Shown here: positions 25,452 through 30,330 of the stretch, one piece after another | Numbering within the stretch: position 1 is the stretch's first letter | Layout of the letters: every line of letters starts with the position of its first letter | NCBI GenBank assembly: GCA_964594075.1 | Contig: CAZQKW010000040.1 | Span: forward strand, 1-30,330 | DNA from: CAZQKW01 sp964594075 | GTDB lineage: Bacteria > Desulfobacterota > WTBG01 > CAIYCZ01 | Direction of reading: 5' to 3' | DNA: 30,330 nt | The notes under the pieces: model-generated | Told to the model about the DNA's origin: nothing | Database searches by the model: none | What the model saw: the letters and a program-made list of their open reading frames with translations, nothing else | Program-made: the position numbers and the translations under genes

Positions 25452-26108
25452 GTGAATAAACAAATCAAATCAAGGAAACGAGTCGCAGAACATGGCGAGG
25501 TCTTGACGGGGAAAAACATCGTTGACGCCATGCTTGACCTCGTCAAACAAGAGACCGAACGGATCGACGCGCGCTTCCTCGAACCGGCCTGCGGGACAGG
25601 CAATTTCCTCCTTGAAATCCTGGAACGCAAACTAAAAATGGTTGAGAGCCGCTACGGCAAGAGCCAACTGGAATACGAGCGCTATGCCATCCTTGCCGTA
25701 TCGTCCATCTATGGCATTGAACTACTTGCAGACAACACAGAGGAGTGCCGCAAACGATTGCTTGAAGTCTTTGATGCGGCGTACACGCGGCTGTTCAAGA
25801 CCAAGACCAAAGAGCAATGCCGGGAAGCGGCGCGCTATATCCTCAAACGCAACATTGTCCACGGCGACGCCCTTACCCTGAAAACCGTAGGCGAGAATCT
25901 CCGGCCGATTGTTTTTTCCGAATGGTCGCTGGTCAATGGAAGCATGATTAAAAGGCGGGATTTTGCCTTCCACGAACTGGTCAGCCAGGGTTCGCTAAGA
26001 GAACTGCCACTCTTTTCTGATCTTGGTGAGGAGGTATTCATCCCTGAGCCGCTAAAAGAGTATCCGCCGGTGCATTTTCTCGAGGTGGCCTATACCTACG
26101 ATGAGTAG
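25452..26108 (+). CDS. Small SAM-methyltransferase-like subunit of a restriction-modification operon
   Basis: A 218-residue Rossmann methyltransferase-like protein related to N6-DNA methylases. HGEVLTGKNIVDAMLDLV (14-31) is the usual lead-in helix. The SAM-binding motif I is LEPACGTGNF (43-52), followed by an acidic GIELLADN (88-95) and VHGDAL (136-141). At the place where N6-adenine methyltransferases carry the catalytic (D/N)PP(Y/F), this protein instead reads FSEWSLVNGS (155-164), so it probably binds SAM or is structural instead of catalysing by itself. I chose the GTG at 25452, giving MNKQIKSRKRVAEHGEV, which suits the family; a TTG at 25419 is also open. No strong ribosome site is seen. 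It overlaps the next gene by 8 bases. Confidence 0.7.
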   Translation: MNKQIKSRKRVAEHGEVLTGKNIVDAMLDLVKQETERIDARFLEPACGTGNFLLEILERKLKMVESRYGKSQLEYERYAILAVSSIYGIELLADNTEECRKRLLEVFDAAYTRLFKTKTKEQCREAARYILKRNIVHGDALTLKTVGENLRPIVFSEWSLVNGSMIKRRDFAFHELVSQGSLRELPLFSDLGEEVFIPEPLKEYPPVHFLEVAYTYDE

Positions 26109-27612
26109 TTACAACCCCGATGTGCTCTCCTGCCTGGCAAATCTCTCGAGCGACGAGGTCTTCACTCCGCCGCAACTGGCAAATCAGATGCTGGATCTCT
26201 TGCCGCAGGAACTCTGGAGCAATCCTGAAGCCCGGTTTCTCGACCCAGCCTGCAAGACCGGTGTGTTTCTGCGCGAGATCGCCAGGCGGCTCGACAAGGG
26301 GCTGGAAGCGCAAATCCCCGACCGGCAGGCACGCATCAACCACATAATGAAAAACCAGCTCTTCGGCATCGCCATCACGGAATTGACCGGCCTGATGAGC
26401 CGCCGCTCGCTTTACTGCTCCAAGACCGCCAATGGAAAATACTCGGTCTGCACGGTATTCGATAACCCGCAGGGCAACATCCGCTTCCGGCGCATCGAGC
26501 ACACCTGGCAGGACGGCCGCTGTGCTTTTTGCGGAGCAAATCAGGAAAACTACGAACGTGGCGAGGAGCTGGAGACCCATGCCTATGAGTTTATCCACAC
26601 CGAAAACCCGGAGGAGATCTTCAACATGAAATTCGATGTCATCATCGGCAACCCGCCGTATCAGTTGAGCGATGCCGGTTTCGGCCGCAGCGCATCACCG
26701 ATATATCACAGGTTTGTTGAGCAGGCGAAAAAGCTAAACCCGCGCTATCTGGTAATGATTATTCCGTCACGCTGGTTTGCAGGGGGTAAAGGGTTGGACA
26801 AATTTCGAAAGGATATGCTCAACGACGACCGCATCCGCAAACTGGTGGATTTTGAGAATGCTGCTGAGGTCTTTCCTGGTGTAGATATAGCCGGCGGCGT
26901 TTGCTATTTTCTGTGGGAGCGAGATTCCCGCGGCCCATGCGAAGTAACAAATTTTTACAACGGAGACCGGATAGTTGCCCAAAGAGCGTTGAACGAGTTT
27001 CCTACATTCATTCGGCATAGTCGCGCTGTTCCAATTGTGAGAAAAGTCCTTACCAAAGAGAAGGACAAGCCGCGATTGAGTGAAATAGTTTCGCCGTCAA
27101 AGCCATTCGGCATTCGAGGGCACTATAAGCCGCGAGACAAAGGCATTCCATGCTGGTTCACACAGCGAATCGGACTGAAATATGCAGAACCAGCCGATGT
27201 GAAAGACGAAAACAATCTCTTAGATAAGTGGAAACTGTTGATTCCACCCTATCCTATCGCAGGACAGACAGATTTTTCTAAGCCTGTAGGATTTTACTAT
27301 CGTGGCAATACCCGCATTGCAAAACCTGGCGAATGTTGTACGGAATCATGGTTAGTAGCTGCCGCATTTGACACAAAAAAGGAAACGCTTTCTTTCAGAT
27401 CATATCTTTTTACAAAGATAGTTAGATTTCTCTTGCTTCAAACGGTAACATCACAGCATGTTACTAGAGAGTATTTTTACTTCATTCCCAATTTCGAGAA
27501 ATACGAGGGTGAATATACAGACGAAATGCTACGCAAACGATGGGGAATTACTCAGGAAGAATGGGAGTTTATTGACTCCAAGATACGCAACTCGGAGCCA
27601 AACGATGAGTAA
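26101..27612 (+). CDS. Eco57I-type N6-adenine DNA methyltransferase
   Basis: A 503-residue DNA methyltransferase predicted to modify adenine in the host's recognition sites. EVFTPPQLANQMLDLL (19-34) precedes motif I DPACKTG (48-54; Lys replaces the usual Gly), and the catalytic motif IV is NPPY (184-187) in DVIIGNPPYQLSD. Cysteines 106, 117, 141 and 144 (the last two in CAFCGAN) may form an inserted zinc site. Residues about 280-500 are the probable target-recognition part; the DNA coding them (about 26940-27600) counted 33-52% GC per 60-base line, against 55-75% for the motif I/zinc-site lines and for the start of the next gene. A GAGG precedes the ATG by about 15 bases. Both ends of the gene overlap neighbours through ATGAGTA(A/G). 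Confidence 0.85.
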   Translation: MSSYNPDVLSCLANLSSDEVFTPPQLANQMLDLLPQELWSNPEARFLDPACKTGVFLREIARRLDKGLEAQIPDRQARINHIMKNQLFGIAITELTGLMSRRSLYCSKTANGKYSVCTVFDNPQGNIRFRRIEHTWQDGRCAFCGANQENYERGEELETHAYEFIHTENPEEIFNMKFDVIIGNPPYQLSDAGFGRSASPIYHRFVEQAKKLNPRYLVMIIPSRWFAGGKGLDKFRKDMLNDDRIRKLVDFENAAEVFPGVDIAGGVCYFLWERDSRGPCEVTNFYNGDRIVAQRALNEFPTFIRHSRAVPIVRKVLTKEKDKPRLSEIVSPSKPFGIRGHYKPRDKGIPCWFTQRIGLKYAEPADVKDENNLLDKWKLLIPPYPIAGQTDFSKPVGFYYRGNTRIAKPGECCTESWLVAAAFDTKKETLSFRSYLFTKIVRFLLLQTVTSQHVTREYFYFIPNFEKYEGEYTDEMLRKRWGITQEEWEFIDSKIRNSEPNDE

Positions 27613-30115
27613 AGACTTCTTTCCCCAGCGGCCGCGGGTGCAGCCGAAAATCTACGCCTACGAGGATACCAATCCGCAGTATGCCGGTCTGCTCAAGGTG
27701 GGCTATACCACCAAGGATGTCCGGGAGCGCGTGGCAAAGCAGTACCCAACGCTCCGGCCCGGCCGGCCGCCCTACCGTATCGTCCTTGAGGAACCGGCCA
27801 TGCGCCGCGATGGCACAGTCTTCACCGACCGCGATGTACACCGTATGCTGCGCATCAACGGCATCCCTAAAGCAGGCGGCGAGTGGTATCGCTGCACTAT
27901 TGAACAGGTAAAGGCGGCCATCAATGCTGTGCGCGAAGGACAGCTCTTTGAAGAACAGCGCTCGCTGGACTTCAAGATGCGGCCGGAGCAGGAAACCGCC
28001 GTCAAAAAAACGATGGCGTATTTCAAAGCCTACCGGCGCGAGAACAACAAGCCGCCCCATTTCTTATGGAACTGCAAAATGCGCTTCGGCAAGACGTTTG
28101 CTGCCTATCAACTGGCAAAAAAGATGGGCTGGAAAAAGATTCTCGTTTTGACCTTCAATCCGGCAGTCCAGAGCGCCTGGGAAGAAGATTTGCGCTGCCA
28201 TGTTGCTTTTCAAGGCTGGCAGTTCATCAAGCCCGGAGGTTTGACCTATGACGAAGCGGACAAAAAGAAGCCCATCATCTGCTTTGGCTCGTTTCAAGAC
28301 TACCTGGGCCGGAATCCCAGCACCAACGGCATCAAAACCAAAAACGAGTGGGTTCATGCCACCCACTGGGATTGCGTGATTTTCGACGAATACCATTATG
28401 GCGCCTGGCGCGAAAAGGCAAAAGAACTGTTTGAAGCAGAGGACGAAAGGGAACAGAAATTCGCGGAAGGCGAGGGGTTGGATTACTTCGATGAAGACAT
28501 CCTGCCCATCACCTCAGACCATTACCTTTACCTCTCAGGCACGCCATTTCGGGCCATCGCCGCCGGCGAGTTCATCGAGGAACAGATCTACAACTGGACG
28601 TATTCGGATGAACAAAAGGCAAAAGAGGAATGGACAGGAACAGATAACCCCTATGCCATTCTGCCTCGCATGGTGCTGATGACCTATCAGTTGCCTGACG
28701 CGATCAGGGAAATCGCCATGCAGGGAGAATTTAACGAATTTGACCTTAACGTGTTTTTCTCGGCGGAAGGCCTGGGCGACAAGGCCAGATTCAAGTATGA
28801 AGACGAGGTGCAGAAGTGGCTTGACCTCATTCGTGGTGCCTATCTTCCCACCAGCATTGACAACCTCAGGCTTGGCGCGCAGAAGCCGCCGCTCCCCTTT
28901 TCCGATGTCAGGCTTTTGAGCGTGCTCTCGCATACGCTGTGGTTTCTGCCGAGCGTTGCTTCCTGCTACGCCATGCGCAATTTACTCGCAAAGCGGCAGA
29001 ACCGCTTCTATCACGACTACAAGGTCATCGTCGCCGCAGGAGCTTCGGCAGGCATCGGCGTTGACGCCCTGCCGCCAGTGCTGGACGCGATGGACGATCC
29101 CCTCAAGACAAAAACCATCACGCTCACCTGTGGAAAACTTACGACTGGGGTTACGGTTCGTCCATGGACGGGCATCTTTATGCTGCGCAATTCTTCCAGC
29201 CCGGAGACTTATTTTCAGGCCGCGTTTCGTGTGCAGAATCCGTGGGTCATTAAAAATCTTGATGGGAGCACACCTAATGAGGAATTGATTCTCAAAGAGG
29301 AATGCTATGTTTTCGACTTCGCCCCGGATCGCGCCCTGCGGCAAATTGCGGAATATAGTTGCCGACTGAATGTAAATGAAGGCGATCCGGAAAAGAAGGT
29401 AGAGGAGTTCATCCGATTCCTGCCGGTACTGGCTTACGACGGCAGCTCCATGAAACAGATAGACGCCGCCGGTGTTCTGGACATGGCCATGAGCGGAACC
29501 ACGGCGACCCTTCTGGCGCGTCGCTGGGAAAGCGCCCTGCTGGTGAATGTGGACAATGATACTCTGCGGAGACTGATGGACAATGACCAGGCAATGCAAG
29601 CCCTGATGAGCATTGAAGGATTCAGGAACCTCAACCAGGAGATCGAAACTATCATTAACAAATCCGAAGCGGTGAAAAAGGTGAAGAAAGAGGCAAACGA
29701 CAGAGAACTTTCTGACAAGGAAAAGAAGCAACTGACGGAAGAGGAGAAGGAATACAAGACCCTCAGAAAGAAGATTCAAGAGAAACTAATCAAGTTTGCC
29801 ACGCGGATACCCGTTTTTATGTACCTGACGGATTATCGGGAGAGAACCCTCAGAGATGTGATCACGCAATTAGAGCCGGGCTTGTTCAAAAAAGTGACCG
29901 GGCTGACGGTCAAAGACTTTGAGCTACTGGTCAGTCTTGGGGTTTTCAACAGCGCTCTGATGAACGATGCGGTGTACAAGTTCAAGAGGTATGAAGACCC
30001 CAGCCTCGTTTATACGGGTATCAACCGGCATGAAGGGGAAGACATCGGGCTTTACGATACGGTTTTGCGTCGAGAGGATTATGACGTCATTTTCGTGAAT
30101 AAAGATGTTCATTGA
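27605..30115 (+). CDS. GIY-YIG nuclease / SF2 helicase fusion (restriction subunit)
   Basis: An 836-residue predicted restriction translocase-nuclease. Residues 13-105 form a T5orf172-like GIY-YIG domain: KIYAYE (15-20), KVGYTTKDVRERV (31-43) with the conserved Arg, DRDVHRML (75-82) and GEWYRC (92-97) supplying the likely catalytic Glu. From about 125 follow SF2 helicase motifs: KMRFGKT as Walker A (158-164), DEYH as Walker B (261-264), LSGTPFR as motif III (310-316), LTTGVTVRPW (512-521) and ETYFQAAFRVQ (534-544) as motifs V and VI. The C-terminal part has a highly charged coiled-coil segment (about 665-725). No PD-(D/E)xK motif was seen. The ATG at 27605 overlaps the methyltransferase stop by 8 bases; an upstream in-frame start would lie inside that gene. 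Probably cleaves unmodified DNA in an ATP-dependent way (inference). Confidence 0.85.
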   Translation: MSKDFFPQRPRVQPKIYAYEDTNPQYAGLLKVGYTTKDVRERVAKQYPTLRPGRPPYRIVLEEPAMRRDGTVFTDRDVHRMLRINGIPKAGGEWYRCTIEQVKAAINAVREGQLFEEQRSLDFKMRPEQETAVKKTMAYFKAYRRENNKPPHFLWNCKMRFGKTFAAYQLAKKMGWKKILVLTFNPAVQSAWEEDLRCHVAFQGWQFIKPGGLTYDEADKKKPIICFGSFQDYLGRNPSTNGIKTKNEWVHATHWDCVIFDEYHYGAWREKAKELFEAEDEREQKFAEGEGLDYFDEDILPITSDHYLYLSGTPFRAIAAGEFIEEQIYNWTYSDEQKAKEEWTGTDNPYAILPRMVLMTYQLPDAIREIAMQGEFNEFDLNVFFSAEGLGDKARFKYEDEVQKWLDLIRGAYLPTSIDNLRLGAQKPPLPFSDVRLLSVLSHTLWFLPSVASCYAMRNLLAKRQNRFYHDYKVIVAAGASAGIGVDALPPVLDAMDDPLKTKTITLTCGKLTTGVTVRPWTGIFMLRNSSSPETYFQAAFRVQNPWVIKNLDGSTPNEELILKEECYVFDFAPDRALRQIAEYSCRLNVNEGDPEKKVEEFIRFLPVLAYDGSSMKQIDAAGVLDMAMSGTTATLLARRWESALLVNVDNDTLRRLMDNDQAMQALMSIEGFRNLNQEIETIINKSEAVKKVKKEANDRELSDKEKKQLTEEEKEYKTLRKKIQEKLIKFATRIPVFMYLTDYRERTLRDVITQLEPGLFKKVTGLTVKDFELLVSLGVFNSALMNDAVYKFKRYEDPSLVYTGINRHEGEDIGLYDTVLRREDYDVIFVNKDVH

Positions 30116-30175
30116 TTTGGCGTGTCCGTGAGATTACCAAAACCTCGATAACAATGGTTTGCAGCGGACAGCGCG

Positions 30176-30240
30176 CCGCACGTCGCCGCGGATAGCGTGC
30201 GGTAGGTTGCCCTGTTGCATATCAGGTTTCTTGTTTTTTT
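30176..30240 (+). terminator. Candidate terminator after the restriction operon
   Basis: Two stems follow the helicase gene. CCGCACG (30176-30182) pairs with CGTGCGG (30196-30202) across 13 bases. Then a short CCTG / CAGG stem (30211-30226) is directly followed by TTTCTTGTTTTTTT (30227-30240). The T-run fits an intrinsic terminator, but the stem next to it is only 4 bp, so the call is tentative. Confidence 0.4.
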
Positions 30241-30300
30241 AAGGGTCAATGGAGAAACAAATTGTTACATGTTTCTTTTATTAACCGTCTCAAAATTATA

Positions 30301-30330
30301 TTGACATAATCATATGGATTGTTATATAGT
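30301..30330 (+). promoter_or_regulatory. Candidate promoter at the window edge
   Basis: TTGACA (30301-30306) and TATAGT (30325-30330) lie 18 bases apart; an overlapping TATATA would give 16. It probably serves a plus-strand gene beyond the window. Confidence 0.45.

Noticed and set aside
26038..26598. Long minus-strand frame (186 codons) opposite the methyltransferase gene
   Set aside because: It is antisense to clear methyltransferase motifs and is explained by the GC-rich codon pattern of the sense gene.
28982..29779. 265-codon minus-strand frame opposite the helicase gene
   Set aside because: It is antisense to conserved helicase motifs V and VI and shows no domain signature of its own.

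Overview
The window reads as chromosomal DNA of a Gram-negative-type, probably uncultivated bacterium. It combines ordinary housekeeping genes (murA, hisD, a CCA-adding-type enzyme, valS, nadC, coaX) with accessory modules found in lineages such as Desulfobacterota, Planctomycetota or Omnitrophota: a MglA-like GTPase operon with PilZ, TPR and DUF4388 partners, a Ycf46-like AAA+ protein, a split methylmalonyl-CoA mutase subunit and a class II photolyase. The sequence alone does not fix the phylum.

Layout. 1-5654 (minus strand): a tight run murA > hisD > tRNA nucleotidyltransferase > FAD-dependent oxidoreductase. 5870-12089 (plus strand): a five-gene, in parts very AT-rich group: PilZ protein, TPR protein, MglA-like GTPase with a long disordered tail, a membrane TPR/zinc-cluster protein, and a DUF4388 protein with a membrane anchor. 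It looks like a polarity, motility or surface-regulation module. 12403-13911: a Ycf46-like AAA+ ATPase with its own good sigma70-like promoter. 14079-16227: a GT2 glycosyltransferase and a DegT-family aminotransferase, probably co-transcribed for cell-surface sugar synthesis. 16263-20629 (minus): valS > nadC > coaX. 20838-22490 (minus): a lone methylmalonyl-CoA mutase catalytic subunit without its B12-binding domain. 22875-25123 (plus): class II photolyase, a palindromic dispersed-repeat-like element, and a nitroreductase-family protein.

25452-30115 (plus): three genes joined by 8-base ATGAGTA(A/G) overlaps. They encode a small Rossmann methyltransferase-like protein with motif I but no visible NPPY, an Eco57I-type N6-adenine methyltransferase with NPPY, and a fusion of an N-terminal GIY-YIG (T5orf172-like) nuclease with an SF2 helicase. 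I read this as a non-canonical ATP-dependent restriction-modification (defence) system in which a GIY-YIG domain stands where type I/III enzymes carry a PD-(D/E)xK nuclease. The C-terminal, presumed target-recognition part of the large methyltransferase is markedly more AT-rich than everything around it inside the operon, which suggests a swapped specificity segment. This operon is the strongest candidate for a poorly described system; the MglA-like module is second.

No rRNA, tRNA, CRISPR array, transposase or integrase was recognised. All calls come from reading the sequence; no database search was run.
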